Positions 45,770 through 54,592 of a stretch of 64,000 bases of DNA are shown here, in pieces. Made by a program: the position numbers and the translations under genes. Where the stretch lies: the NCBI GenBank assembly GCA_963738835.1, contig CAVTYH010000001.1, positions 372,001-436,000 on the forward strand. The letters are read 5' to 3'. Origin of the DNA: CAVTYH01 sp963738835 (GTDB lineage: Bacteria > Planctomycetota > Planctomycetia > Pirellulales > JADZDJ01). The notes beneath the pieces are model-generated. The model was not told where the DNA came from. It saw only the letters and a list, made by a program, of their open reading frames with translations, and did not search any database. Each line of letters opens with the position of its first letter. Position 1 is the stretch's first letter.

Positions 45770-46024
45770 ATGCGTCGCTTGCTAGCAATCTCGATAGTCG
45801 TTGCTGCCGCTATGGTTGCGGTAACCTCTGCCAGCGGCTGCCGGATGTGCGCCAGCCCGTACGATTATTGCGGACCGGTCGTCGATAGCAGCTGCGGCGG
45901 CGACAACAATAACGGGCCCGGACCGGTTTCCAGCGGCACCATGTATTACAGCAGCACACCGCTGAAAGACGGTGCCACGTCGCCCAGAACGCCGACACCG
46001 GCGACGATGCAACCGTCTCGCTAG
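45770..46024 (+). CDS. Small Cys-rich lipoprotein candidate
   Basis: GGAGGAAGG precedes the ATG at 45770. The N-terminus MRRLLAISIVVAAAMVAVTS leads into a lipobox-like SASGC, then CRMCASPYDYCGPVVDSSCGG. The tail is Gly/Asn/Thr/Pro-rich. Total length is 84 aa. The CRMCxSPYDYCGP segment resembles short planctomycete envelope proteins, but I cannot name a family. Five Cys in the mature part suggest disulfides or acylation. It is convergent with glgC. Confidence 0.6.
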   Translation: MRRLLAISIVVAAAMVAVTSASGCRMCASPYDYCGPVVDSSCGGDNNNGPGPVSSGTMYYSSTPLKDGATSPRTPTPATMQPSR

Positions 46025-46035
46025 TTTGCGGACGC

Positions 46036-47306
46036 TCACAGCTTCCAACCGTTCGGCAATGTTACGCCGCGTTGCACCACGGCAATGCCGTCGACGATCA
46101 TGCACTCGGGCGTTTCCGGGCTCGATTCTAGCTTGCGGTCGTTAACGATTCGCACGCCGTTGCCGATGCGGCAGTTCTTTTCGACGATTGCGCCATCAAT
46201 GATCGTTTCCGCCCCTATGCCTTGCGGAACCTGATTGTCGCCTGGCGAGAGCGCTTCATAATCGTCGTGTCCAAACAGCACGCTATTGCGAATTTGCGCG
46301 TTGCGCCCACGCGGGTCCGCAATCCGATCACGCTGTTCTCGATGACCGCCCCAGGTTCAATGACGCAGCCATCGGCGATCAGGCTGTCGCGAATCGTCGC
46401 CCCGTTGATCATGGTGGGCGGCAAAAATCGAGCTCGGGTGTAAATCGGAGCGGCAGCCGACGGCAAATCGAACGGGGGCTTCGTCTTCGCCAAATCCAAA
46501 TTGCACTGATAGAAAGATTTAATGGTGCCAATATCTTCCCAGTAGCCGTCGAACAGGTGCATGAACACCTTGCGACTGCGCATCGAGGCCGGAAACACTT
46601 CGCGGCCAAAATCGTGGTAATCGGTCTTGGTGAGCACCTCGACCAGCGTCTCCCGATTGAAAATGTAAATGCCCATGCTGGCCAACAGGTCACGTCCCTT
46701 GCTCTCTACGCCACGGGCATCGATCCATGCAGGCTCGGTGCGGACCATATCAGCCTCGGGGTCGCTCTTAGGTTTTTCCAAAAAGCCGGCCACTCGGCCG
46801 GAATCGTCAGCCCGCAAGATGCCAAACGCATGGGCGGCTTCTCGTGTGACCGGCATGGTGGCGATGGTTACGTCGGCGCCGGATTTTTGGTGCGTCGCCA
46901 GCATGTCGTCGTAGTTCATGCGGTAAAGCTGGTCGCCAGAGAGAATTAGTACGTAATCGGCGCCCGATTCTTGCACGTAGCGCAAATTCTGCCGCACGGC
47001 ATCGGCCGTGCCTTGATACCAGTTCGAGCTTTCGTTCGTTTGCTGGGCCGCCAGAATTTCGACAAAGCCCTCGCTGAAGCTGTCGAACACATAGGTGCGG
47101 CGAATATGCCGGTGCAGGCTCACCGAGTTGAATTGCGTCAGCACATACATGCGGTTGACGCCGCTGTTGATGCAGTTCGACAGCGGAATATCGATCAGCC
47201 GATATTTGCCCGCCAACGGCACCGCCGGCTTCGAGCGGTACTTCGTGAGCGGATAAAGTCGGGTGCCGCGACCGCCGCCGAGAACAATTGCCAGAACATT
47301 GCGCAT
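46036..47306 (-). CDS. glgC: Glucose-1-phosphate adenylyltransferase, one frameshift
   Basis: The start at 47306 (MRNVLAIVLGGGRGTRLYPL) is the nucleotide-binding loop. AGKYRLIDIPLSNCINSG, the ATP site WYQGTADAV, LSGDQLYRMNY and the sugar site FLEKPKSDP are all present. The frame shifts near 46300 inside the left-handed beta-helix. Rejoined, the C-terminus continues NAQIRNSVLFGHDDYEALSP and ends TLPNGWKL. It makes ADP-glucose for glycogen. About 423 aa once rejoined, normal for the family. It is divergent from the GH71/99-like gene. Confidence 0.93.
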
Positions 47307-47464
47307 GTGAACCACCGCCTGCTACGTGTGTGATAGGTTTCCCGACAGTATGTTCATAATCTTTTTCTCGTGGTGCGCAAAGCAAGATCCCGGAAGTGCC
47401 GCGCGATTTCCGGTCTGGTACATTAGATGGTTGGAACCAGCCTGTTCATCGGAACCGGAGATTT

Positions 47465-48765
47465 ATGTTGCGCCACTTAGGGGTCTTTTTGTGTTTCTGG
47501 CTGCTTTGCGCCAAATCAGGGCGGAGTCGCCTACCCGCGAAGAAGCCGTCGTCCTGTTGCAGCCCTACGCCGGGCCCTCGAACCCGGGGGTCGATTGCTC
47601 CACGCTGCACGGCAAAATCATGTGCGGCTACCAGGGCTGGTTCACCGCGCCGGGCGACGGTTCACAGCGCGGTTGGACGCATTACGGCCCCGGCGATCGG
47701 TTTGGGCCGGGGCACTGCTCGATCGATCTTTGGCCGGACGTGAGTGAATTGGATGACGATGAAAAATTCGCTTCGCCTTTTCGCGCAGCCGACGGCTCGG
47801 TGGCTTATCTCTTTAGTTCGCATTGCGAACAGACTGTGCTCCGTCATTTTCGCTGGATGCAAGAGTACGGCATCGATGGCGTCTTCGTACAGCGGTTTGC
47901 TGTGGAAACAATGCCAACTCTGAATTTGAATCACTTCAACACCGTGCTGACCAGCTGCCGCGAGGGAGCCAACCGTTACGGCCGGGCTTATGCCGTGATG
48001 TATGACCTGTCGGGTTTGCGAGCCGGCCAAATCGAAAAAGTTATCGACGATTGGAAACTGCTCGTCGATCGAATGCACATCGGCAAAGACGAACACGACA
48101 AAGCGTACTTGCACCAAAACGGCAAGCCGGTATTGGCGGTATGGGGCGTCGGCTTCAACGACGGCCGAAAGTATACCTTGGCAGAGTGTGAGCGGCTGAT
48201 CCAATTCTTGAAGAACGACCCGCACTACGGCGGCTTTACGGTGATGGTCGGCGTGCCCACCGGCTGGCGAACCTTGGATGCCGACAGCGTTCCCGACAAA
48301 AAACTGCACGAGGTGCTGCTAGAGGCCGACATCATCAGCCCGTGGACCGTCGGCCGCTACAACTCGCCAGAGCAGGTTGCCGACCACGCCAAACGCTGCT
48401 GGCAGCCCGACATCGCGTGGTGTGCTGAGCACAAGTTGGAATATCTGCCGGTCGCCTTTCCCGGCTTCAGTTGGCATAACATGAAGCCCAATTCGCCGCT
48501 GAATCAAATTCCGCGCCGCAAAGGGGAATTCCTCTGGGCCCAGTATCAGCAAATGAAACAGGCCGGCGCCACGATGATCTATCAGGCCATGTTCGACGAA
48601 ATGGACGAAGGCACCGCCATCTTCAAATGCACGAATTCACCCCCGGTCGGCGACAGCAAGTTCCTCAATTACGAGGGGCTGCCCAGCGACCACTACCTGT
48701 GGCTCACCGGCATGGGCGGTAAGCTCTTGCGGAGTGAAATCCCGAATAGTATGCCGAAACGCTAA
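47465..48765 (+). CDS. Exported GH71/99-like glycoside hydrolase, one frameshift
   Basis: The ATG at 47465 gives a signal peptide (MLRHLGVFLCFWLLCAKSG). A shift near 47515 then joins it to AESPTREEAVVLLQPYAGP. The barrel contains KIMCGYQGWFTAPGDGSQRG, MQEYGIDGVFVQRF, YAVMYDLSGLRAGQIEKVID, GKPVLAVWGVGFNDGR and MIYQAMFDEMDEGTAIF. These are hallmarks of the GH71/99-like hydrolases, which act on alpha-glucan/mannan-type glycans. The conserved acidic pair is probably in MFDEMDEG. Rejoined length is about 433 aa. The frame break near the signal peptide is probably a sequence error. Confidence 0.75.
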
Positions 48766-48822
48766 CCGTCGAAATTGCAGGCCGCCCAGCCGCCGCCCAG
48801 CTGATCGGCTACAATGCGAGAC

Positions 48823-49107
48823 ATGGAAAACTACTCGACAAGACGGCTACTCCTGTCCACGACTCTGATAGCCATTGGCTTCGGTTTGTTGTGGTTCTTC
48901 TTTAATTTCGTTTGGCCTGGGCATGAGGATCAAAGCACGCGTGCAGCATTTGCAATGGCAGGGCTGTGGATATCCGCTGGTGCATTCATTGGGGCTGGGA
49001 TTATGACGCCATTCAAACTGGGGCTGTTCGGAATGGCGATGGGAGGCATTATCATATGCTTGTTAGGATTCCTGTGGGCCTTACTTGGCGTCGGACACCT
49101 CTGCTAG
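48823..49107 (+). CDS. Small membrane protein of unknown function
   Basis: The start MENYSTRRLLLSTTLIAIGF gives a 94-aa protein with three hydrophobic segments (about 9-29, 43-62 and 67-90). The ends carry RR and GHLC. The composition is typical of small planctomycete membrane proteins. I recognise no family. An in-frame ATG at 48814 would add three residues. It follows the GH gene after 57 nt and may share its transcript. Confidence 0.55.
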   Translation: MENYSTRRLLLSTTLIAIGFGLLWFFFNFVWPGHEDQSTRAAFAMAGLWISAGAFIGAGIMTPFKLGLFGMAMGGIIICLLGFLWALLGVGHLC

Positions 49108-49241
49108 CCAATCACATACTGATTATTTGGGCAGAATTCTGATTTATTGGGCAACTGCGATTTTTAAGGCAAAGCCTTCGGTACGCTATACAAAGGCGCA
49201 GCTTGAAACTGCTGGCCTGCGTTGGCAATGCTGATGTAATA

Positions 49242-49652
49242 ATGAAGACGCTAGCTGTCGCCGCAATCCTACTGTGCCTGGGCTGCTCGGAAAAAGTTCA
49301 GCCGGCTAAGCCATTCGTTCAAAGCCGCGCCGAACTCACACAGATTTACGAGTTTGAGCGCAAAGAATGCGAAGCCGCGGCCGATGTCTTTCTAGCCACA
49401 AGATCGAGAGTAGCGGAAGCTCTTTGGTTAAAGCCCAATGATCTGAACAATCTGCCTGACACAGCATCATTTGCCGACCTTGAAAACATGGTGGCATCAA
49501 TGCCCAAGCAAAAGTCCGATCTTGTTCTCGTGAGGATCAGTGACCAACGAAAGACTTTGCAGCCGCAGTGGGATGGAAATTTGTCCGCTGCAAAAGAGGC
49601 AGCCAAGAGAATGAATCAGGCTAAGGCGGATTTGGATGCAGTGCGGCCATAA
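49242..49652 (+). CDS. Hypothetical lipoprotein
   Basis: The ATG at 49242 gives MKTLAVAAILLCLGCSEKVQ with a lipobox LGC, so Cys 15 would be lipidated. The mature protein is about 120 aa, charged, probably helical (FERKECEAAADVFLATRS), and ends KADLDAVRP. The earlier in-frame start at 49203 would bury the lipobox and is rejected. I recognise no family. The 3' end overlaps the convergent small Cys-rich gene by 32 nt. Confidence 0.6.
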   Translation: MKTLAVAAILLCLGCSEKVQPAKPFVQSRAELTQIYEFERKECEAAADVFLATRSRVAEALWLKPNDLNNLPDTASFADLENMVASMPKQKSDLVLVRISDQRKTLQPQWDGNLSAAKEAAKRMNQAKADLDAVRP

Positions 49653-49827
49653 ACTCTCCGCACCTCACACAGCACTTCACTCCTTCCGCTTTCTGCGACA
49701 AGCTGCATTCGCCGTGGATTGAGCAGGTGAGAATCTTAAGTTGCCAACTTCCGCCGCACGATTGGGAATCGATGCGCCGAACCTCTTCACCACGATGAAT
49801 ACATTCGCTTGATACTGCCGGTCCCAT
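49621..49827 (-). CDS. Small Cys-rich zinc-ribbon-like protein
   Basis: This 68-aa frame has seven Cys in a patterned arrangement: ECIHRGEEVRR, QSCGG, ILTCSIHGECSLSQ and KCCVRCGEF. The CxxHGEC...CCxxC order resembles small zinc-ribbon segments I associate with planctomycete glycosyltransferase neighbourhoods, but no family name can be assigned. The start at 49827 (MGPAVSSECIHRG) lacks a clear ribosome-binding site. The spacing of Cys argues for a real protein rather than an antisense shadow. Confidence 0.45.
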   Translation of the reverse strand: MGPAVSSECIHRGEEVRRIDSQSCGGSWQLKILTCSIHGECSLSQKAEGVKCCVRCGEFMAALHPNPP

Positions 49828-49904
49828 TCCTGTGTAAATCTATTCATCGGGTAGCCAACAGAATTGCAGCCAGGACGTTTCGCATGATATGCGAACGTGT
49901 GCTC

Positions 49905-50264
49905 TTAAGCCCGTTTGCGGAGTGCCGAGTTCGGCACGAAACGCAATTCGATACGCCGGCCCAAAGCCGCAGCGATGCGACTTAACATCGAAAGCGAGTG
50001 GCCCTCGTAATCGGCGTCTTCCAGGCGGGCAATCACCGATTGCGTCGTGCCGATCCGTCGGGCAAGTTCGTGCTGAGTGAGCTTCGCTGTCGTGCGAGCG
50101 TCAAAAATCAACTGGGCGACACGCGCGTTCAGCGTTGCCTCTTCCACCAGTTTGCGGAGTTGCAGGTCGGAGCCGATCATCTTATCGATCATGGCCAACG
50201 CACTGCTGGTCTTACGTGCTGTCGATTTTTTCTTCGGCCGTGTGGAACCGTGGATTGTTTTCAT
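49905..50264 (-). CDS. HigA-type antitoxin (XRE helix-turn-helix)
   Basis: This 119-aa protein has a basic N-terminus and an XRE domain at about residues 55-110: KLTQHELARRIGTTQSVIAR followed by LEDADYEGHSLSMLSRIAAA. Such antitoxins neutralise the toxin and repress the operon by binding palindromes at its promoter. Its start overlaps the toxin gene's end by 53 nt, with the toxin first, which is the HigBA order (the reverse of most toxin-antitoxin pairs). A Lys/Ser-rich N-terminal extension (RPKKKSTARKTSSA) is long for the class. Confidence 0.82.
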   Translation of the reverse strand: MKTIHGSTRPKKKSTARKTSSALAMIDKMIGSDLQLRKLVEEATLNARVAQLIFDARTTAKLTQHELARRIGTTQSVIARLEDADYEGHSLSMLSRIAAALGRRIELRFVPNSALRKRA

Positions 50265-50601
50265 AGCGCTCTTTTCGTTTCAAAGCACGTTCGATATCCA
50301 CAGGAGGAACTTTGTCTTCTTTCGTTAAGGCGTGTGCCAACAAAGCGACATTTCGTCCGTGAAAGAAGTACAAGATGCGATAGTTGACCCGACCTCGTTT
50401 CGCTCTCAATTCGTAAATACCGTCTCGCAGATAATCGGCTTGCGGACGGCGTAGTTCATGCCCAAGTGCCGCCAATCGATGAATAGCTGCCACGCAGTTC
50501 GCCGCGGCCTTTTTATCACGACGAAGCAATTCGGCCAGCCAGTCGCGAGCCGGCGTCGTTCCATCGTCTTCCCGATAAAAGCGTACTTCCGTAGTGGGCA
50601 T
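50212..50601 (-). CDS. HigB/RelE-type mRNA-interferase toxin (Gp49-like)
   Basis: The protein has the phage Gp49/HigB pattern: TTEVRFYREDDGTTPARDWL, a helix with RRDKKAAANCVAAIHRLAAL, then LRDGIYELRAKRGRVNYRIL, YFFHGRNVALLAHALTKEDK, and a basic end. It would cleave mRNA in the ribosome when free. I choose the start at 50601 (MPTTEVRFYR), because the ATG at 50616 lies inside the predicted -10. The 5' leader would then be only about 8 nt. The gene pair lies just before leuS. Confidence 0.82.
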   Translation of the reverse strand: MPTTEVRFYREDDGTTPARDWLAELLRRDKKAAANCVAAIHRLAALGHELRRPQADYLRDGIYELRAKRGRVNYRILYFFHGRNVALLAHALTKEDKVPPVDIERALKRKERYENNPRFHTAEEKIDST

Positions 50602-50615
50602 CAAACGCTGACTCA

Positions 50616-50644
50616 AGGATATAGCAAAAATGCGATATTGTCAA
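50616..50644 (-). promoter_or_regulatory. HigBA promoter with antitoxin-operator-like palindrome
   Basis: On the minus strand TTGACA (50644-50639), a 17-nt spacer and TATCCT (50621-50616) form a near-consensus sigma70 promoter. The spacer is largely an imperfect palindrome, ATATCGCA-N4-TGCTATAT (50638-50619), with one mismatch. This is where an autorepressing XRE antitoxin would bind. Inferred from position and symmetry. Confidence 0.65.
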
Positions 50645-50683
50645 GGAACTGCAATGACCGGCTTGAAAACACTGCTTCGCCAA

Positions 50684-53533
50684 TCACTTCACCACGAAAT
50701 TCACCAGCCGGCCCGGGACCACAATCACTTTGACAATCGTCTTGCCCTCGATCATTTTGGCCACATGCTCATCGGCGCGGGCCATGGCTTCCAGCGTTTT
50801 TTGATCGCTGCCGGCGGGCACGGTGATTTTGCTGCGAAGTTTGCCGTTCACCTGCACGGGAATTTCGACCGTGTCTTCTTTCAGCCAGCGTTCGTCGACC
50901 GCCGGCCACGGTTCGTAGGCCAGCGATTTTTCGTGGCCGAGAAATTGCCACAGTTCTTCGGCCAGGTGCGGCGCAAACGGAGAGAGCAGCAGCACGAGCT
51001 TTTCCATCGCTTCCTGCGGCCGCACGGTTTCCTTCGTGAAAAAATTCGTGAACTCCATCATCCGGGCAATCGCGGTGTTGAAATCGAGATGGTCGATGTC
51101 TGTCGTCACCGCGGCGATGGTCTTGTGCAGCACGCGGTTCTGCTCGTCAGTCGGCGGTACTTTTTGCACCGCCGGATTTAGTTCCATTTCCTCACTGCGG
51201 TCGGAAACGATCAGCCGCCAGACGCGGTCCAGGAAACCGCGCACGCCGTTCACGCCGGTTGTGCTCCACGGCTTAGTGGCTTCCAGCGGGCCCATGAACA
51301 TTTCGTACAGTCGCAGCGAGTCGGCGCCATATTCTTTGACCACGGTGTCGGGATTTACGACATTGCCGCGAGATTTGGACATCTTGTGTGCGACCGATGT
51401 GCATTCAATGCGTTTGCCTTTGAGATTTACATAGCCGGTACCATTAGTAATTTCCAATGGAACATTTAGCTGCTTCACCGGTATCTCACCATAATTGCCT
51501 TCGTCATCAACATCAGCGGTAGAAATGTATTCTTCGGTATGCTGACCGTTCTCATCTAAACGCACGGTCACATAATATTCGCGCTCGCCTAAAATCATTC
51601 CCTGATTCACCAGCTTCATAAACGGTTCCGGCATGCTGACATAACCGCGATCAAACAGCACCTTGTGCCAGAAGCGCGAGTAGAGCAGATGCAGCACGGC
51701 GTGTTCCGCGCCGCCGATGTAGAGATCGACCGGCATCCACGCTTTTTCGATCGCTGGATCGACCAGCGCTTTGCCGTCTTTGTTATCGAGAAACCGCAGA
51801 TAGTACCAGCAAGAGCCGGCCCATTGCGGCATGGTGTTGGTTTCGCGCTTGTATTTCTTGCCGTCGATGACGGGGTACAGCCAATCGGCCGGTGCTTTCT
51901 CCAGCGGCGGCTTGGGTTCGCCGATCGGTTTGAAATCGGCCAGTTCCGGCAGATTCACCGGCAGTTGGTCGACGGGCACGGCACGCAGCAACCCGGTCGG
52001 ATTTCCCTTGGCATCCAGTTCGTGCAGAATCGGAAACGGCTCGCCCCAAAAGCGTTGCCGACTGAAAAGCCAATCGCGGAGTTTGTAATTGACGGCGCCG
52101 AATCCGACGCCGGCGTCCGCCAGATCGGAGGTGATTCGCAGCTTGAATTCCGGCGTCGAGAGATAGTTGTATTTGCCGGAGTTGATGGCTTCGCCGTCGG
52201 CTGTGAAGGGGTGAGCGGATGATTTCGTTTCAGCGCCGTCAGTTGGCTGGACAACTTGGATGATTCGCAGATTGAATTGCTTGGCGAACTCGAAGTCGCG
52301 TTCATCATGCGCCGGCACGGCCATGATGGCACCGGTGCCGTAGCTGATCAGCACGTAATCGGCGATCCAGATGGGAACCGCATCGCCATTCACGGGATTG
52401 ATGGCGTACGAGCCGGTGAACACACCGGTTTTAGTTTTGGAAAGTTCGGTGCGATCCAGATCGCTCTTGCGGGCTGCTTGTTCGCAATACGCTTTCACTG
52501 CTTCTTGTTGGTCGGGCGTGGTCAGTTGACCAACCAACGGATGCTCCGGCGCGATGACCATATAGGTTGCGCCAAACAGCGTGTCCGGCCGGGTGGTGTA
52601 AATTCGCAGCACGTCGTCGCCCGGCTTTGCGGGAAAACCGGTTTCGGCGCGCTGGGTTTTCCATTGCTGATATTTAGCCCCCGGCGAGTCGCCGGGGGCT
52701 AACTGGGTAAAATTATCACCAATATAAAAATCCACTTCCGCCCCGGTGCTCCGCCCAATCCAATCGCTTTGCAGCTTTTTGATGCTCGACGGCCAATCGA
52801 CCTGTTCCAAATCTTTTTCGAGGCGATCGGCATAGGCCGTGATCCGCAGCATCCATTGCCGCAGCGGAATCCGCACTACCGGGTGATTTCCACGCTCACT
52901 CAGACCGCCAACCACTTCTTCGTTGGCCAGCACCGTGCCCAGCGCCGGGCACCAATTGACCGGGGCTTCGTGCTGATACGCCAGCCGGTGTGCATCTTGG
53001 TATCGCCGCACCGCCGCTTCGCCGGCGGCTTTTACATCGTCGGGAATTGGCAGCTCGCTAATCGGGCGGCCACGCTGCTGCTTGGCATCGAACCAAGTAT
53101 CGAACAGCACCAGGAAAATGAACTGCGTCCACCGGAAATAATCGGGATCGGTCGTGGCCAGCTCGCGGTCCCAATCGTAGCTGAAGCCCAGCATTTTGAG
53201 CTGCCGGCGGAACGTGGCGATGTTTCGCTCGGTGAACTCCCGCGGCGGCACTCCCTTGTTGATGGCCGCTTCTTCGGCGGGCAGGCCGAAGCTGTCGAAC
53301 CCCATCGGATGCATCACCGTCTTGCCGCGCATCCGGCTGTAGCGGCAGACGATATCGGTGGCGGTGTAACCCTCCGGGTGCCCAACATGCAGACCGTCGC
53401 CGCTGGGGTAGGGGAACATGTCGAGCACGTACAGCTTTTCGCCGGCCGGCATTCGCGGCGTGGCAAACGTGCGGTTCTGTTCCCAATAAGCTTGCCACTT
53501 GGGCTCGATGACAGCGGGGTTATAGCGAGGCAT
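50684..53533 (-). CDS. leuS: Leucyl-tRNA synthetase
   Basis: Full-length LeuRS of 949 aa. The start is MPRYNPAVIEPKWQAYWEQN, the HIGH-type motif HVGHPEGY lies at residues 49-56, the editing domain contains LRIYTTRPDTLFGATYMVIA, and KMSKSRGN lies near residue 717. The C-terminal anticodon domain ends VPGRLVNFVVK. It charges tRNA-Leu in the cytoplasm. A 29-base perfect palindrome (52674-52702) is embedded in frame just before the editing domain and codes QLAPGDSPGAK, an insert absent from typical LeuRS as I know it. The gene shows no frameshift, unlike many neighbours. Confidence 0.96.
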   Translation of the reverse strand: MPRYNPAVIEPKWQAYWEQNRTFATPRMPAGEKLYVLDMFPYPSGDGLHVGHPEGYTATDIVCRYSRMRGKTVMHPMGFDSFGLPAEEAAINKGVPPREFTERNIATFRRQLKMLGFSYDWDRELATTDPDYFRWTQFIFLVLFDTWFDAKQQRGRPISELPIPDDVKAAGEAAVRRYQDAHRLAYQHEAPVNWCPALGTVLANEEVVGGLSERGNHPVVRIPLRQWMLRITAYADRLEKDLEQVDWPSSIKKLQSDWIGRSTGAEVDFYIGDNFTQLAPGDSPGAKYQQWKTQRAETGFPAKPGDDVLRIYTTRPDTLFGATYMVIAPEHPLVGQLTTPDQQEAVKAYCEQAARKSDLDRTELSKTKTGVFTGSYAINPVNGDAVPIWIADYVLISYGTGAIMAVPAHDERDFEFAKQFNLRIIQVVQPTDGAETKSSAHPFTADGEAINSGKYNYLSTPEFKLRITSDLADAGVGFGAVNYKLRDWLFSRQRFWGEPFPILHELDAKGNPTGLLRAVPVDQLPVNLPELADFKPIGEPKPPLEKAPADWLYPVIDGKKYKRETNTMPQWAGSCWYYLRFLDNKDGKALVDPAIEKAWMPVDLYIGGAEHAVLHLLYSRFWHKVLFDRGYVSMPEPFMKLVNQGMILGEREYYVTVRLDENGQHTEEYISTADVDDEGNYGEIPVKQLNVPLEITNGTGYVNLKGKRIECTSVAHKMSKSRGNVVNPDTVVKEYGADSLRLYEMFMGPLEATKPWSTTGVNGVRGFLDRVWRLIVSDRSEEMELNPAVQKVPPTDEQNRVLHKTIAAVTTDIDHLDFNTAIARMMEFTNFFTKETVRPQEAMEKLVLLLSPFAPHLAEELWQFLGHEKSLAYEPWPAVDERWLKEDTVEIPVQVNGKLRSKITVPAGSDQKTLEAMARADEHVAKMIEGKTIVKVIVVPGRLVNFVVK
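52674..52702. repeat. Perfect 12-bp-stem palindrome inside leuS
   Basis: TTAGCCCCCGGC (52674-52685), the loop GAGTC, and GCCGGGGGCTAA (52691-52702) form a perfect hairpin. It resembles dispersed REP-type elements rather than normal coding sequence. It is read in frame on the minus strand without a stop. Confidence 0.75.
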
Positions 53534-53619
53534 GGCGGCGTGCGGCTTTTGAGTTAGGAGAGTGAATCGAGAATTCTAATCCCTGCGGCTCGGCTCATCA
53601 AAGGGAGCTGGGCACTATG

Positions 53620-53702
53620 AATGACCAATGACCAAATCCCAATGACCAAATTGGAAGGCTCATTCGTTTCTTGGTCATTGGTGCTTGGTCATTGGTCATT
53701 CT
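53620..53702. repeat. Inverted STRR-like repeats (AATGACC / GGTCATT)
   Basis: Units of AATGACC on the left (53629-53653) and GGTCATT on the right (53672-53700) recur several times, so the two sides can pair. The cluster occupies most of the spacer between the divergent leuS and Fur genes. The class resembles the short tandem repeats of cyanobacteria. No function is assigned. Confidence 0.6.
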
Positions 53703-53771
53703 GGCGTGAGTTCGATCGTTGAAAGTCGTGTTTCTTGACCCGATGATTCCACGGCGCTATAGTTGGCGTTG

Positions 53772-54254
53772 ATGGTTCCCACCCGCAAAAAGCGATCGAA
53801 GATCTCTAATTCTTCCATGACCTCGCGTTCGCCGGCCGAGGTTCGCGCCGCTTTGCGCACGGCTGGCTGCCGGTACACGACGCAGCGGGAGGCAGTCTAT
53901 CGCTATCTGGAACAGGCGCATCGTCATCCGACGGCGGATGATGTGTACCATGCCGTGCGCGGGATGATTCCGCACATCAGTTTGGCCACGGTGTACAAGG
54001 CGCTCGAGGCGCTGGTCGAATCGAAGTTGGCGAACAAGCTCACCGCCGGAGCCGGATCGGCTCGCTACGATTGCGGCGGCGACGAGCATTACCATCTGCG
54101 CGACGTAAAGACCGGTGAAGTGCGCGATCTGCCGGTTGATTTTGATCCGCAATTGCTCGAAAAAATCAATCCGCGGCTGGTGAAAAAATTGGCTCGCGAC
54201 GGCTTCCGCGTGACCGGCTACCGCCTGGAAGTGCTGGGGCGATTCGAGCGGTAA
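53772..54254 (+). CDS. Fur-family transcriptional regulator (PerR-like)
   Basis: The winged-helix DNA-binding domain contains TTQREAVYRYLEQAHRHPTA and PHISLATVYKALEALVESKL. The dimerisation domain includes YDCGGDEHYHLRD, which supplies the His/Asp metal ligands. The CxxC pairs of structural-zinc Fur proteins are absent. This suggests a PerR- or Irr-like member that senses peroxide or metal. Length is 160 aa. I start at ATG 53772; a later ATG at 53817 (MTSRSPAEVRAALR) would remove the basic N-terminus. It is divergent from leuS. Confidence 0.85.
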   Translation: MVPTRKKRSKISNSSMTSRSPAEVRAALRTAGCRYTTQREAVYRYLEQAHRHPTADDVYHAVRGMIPHISLATVYKALEALVESKLANKLTAGAGSARYDCGGDEHYHLRDVKTGEVRDLPVDFDPQLLEKINPRLVKKLARDGFRVTGYRLEVLGRFER

Positions 54255-54306
54255 CCATTCTGTCTTCGCCAAAAGCGAATGTCGGCCAGACAGTTCACCG
54301 GGAATT

Positions 54307-54387
54307 GGGTGGCTGGGGCCGAGGCTGCCGAGCCCCCAGGATTTCACGAACGGACTGGGGGCTCCCTTCGTTCGACCCCAGCCACCC
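54307..54387. repeat. Large composite palindrome between Fur and polX
   Basis: GGGTGGCTGGGG (54307-54318) pairs with CCCCAGCCACCC (54376-54387), and inside it GAGCCCCCAG (54330-54339) pairs with CTGGGGGCTC (54355-54364). The two stems stack around short unpaired segments. It lies between the convergent fur and polX genes and could terminate both transcripts, although no T-run follows. It resembles a dispersed planctomycete palindrome. Confidence 0.65.
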
Positions 54388-54455
54388 AACAGTGCAAATA
54401 AGGCGACGGTCGAATTTTCGCTTGTGCGCCATCATTTTGACTCTGCCGGAGATCG

Positions 54456-54489
54456 AGGTGCCAAAGTCGAAAAAGTCAGAGGAATTTGA
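54456..54489. repeat. Dispersed AGGTGCCAAAGTCG element, copy 2
   Basis: The exact 19-base string at 54456-54474 matches 8588-8606. Further partial similarity runs from about 54432 (TTTTGAC...CCGGAG) to the GAATTTGA near 54481. It lies about 105 nt beyond the 3' end of polX on the opposite strand, the same relative place as copy 1. The rest of the spacer to 54593 shows nothing clear. Confidence 0.6.
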
Positions 54490-54592
54490 ATGCCCGCACC
54501 GCCGCCAGGCCGAAAGATTGGCGTCGGAATGTTAGTTTGGGTCGGCCTTCGATCCACTAATGTCAAAAACGCGACCGTGGTTTCCGGCAGCC

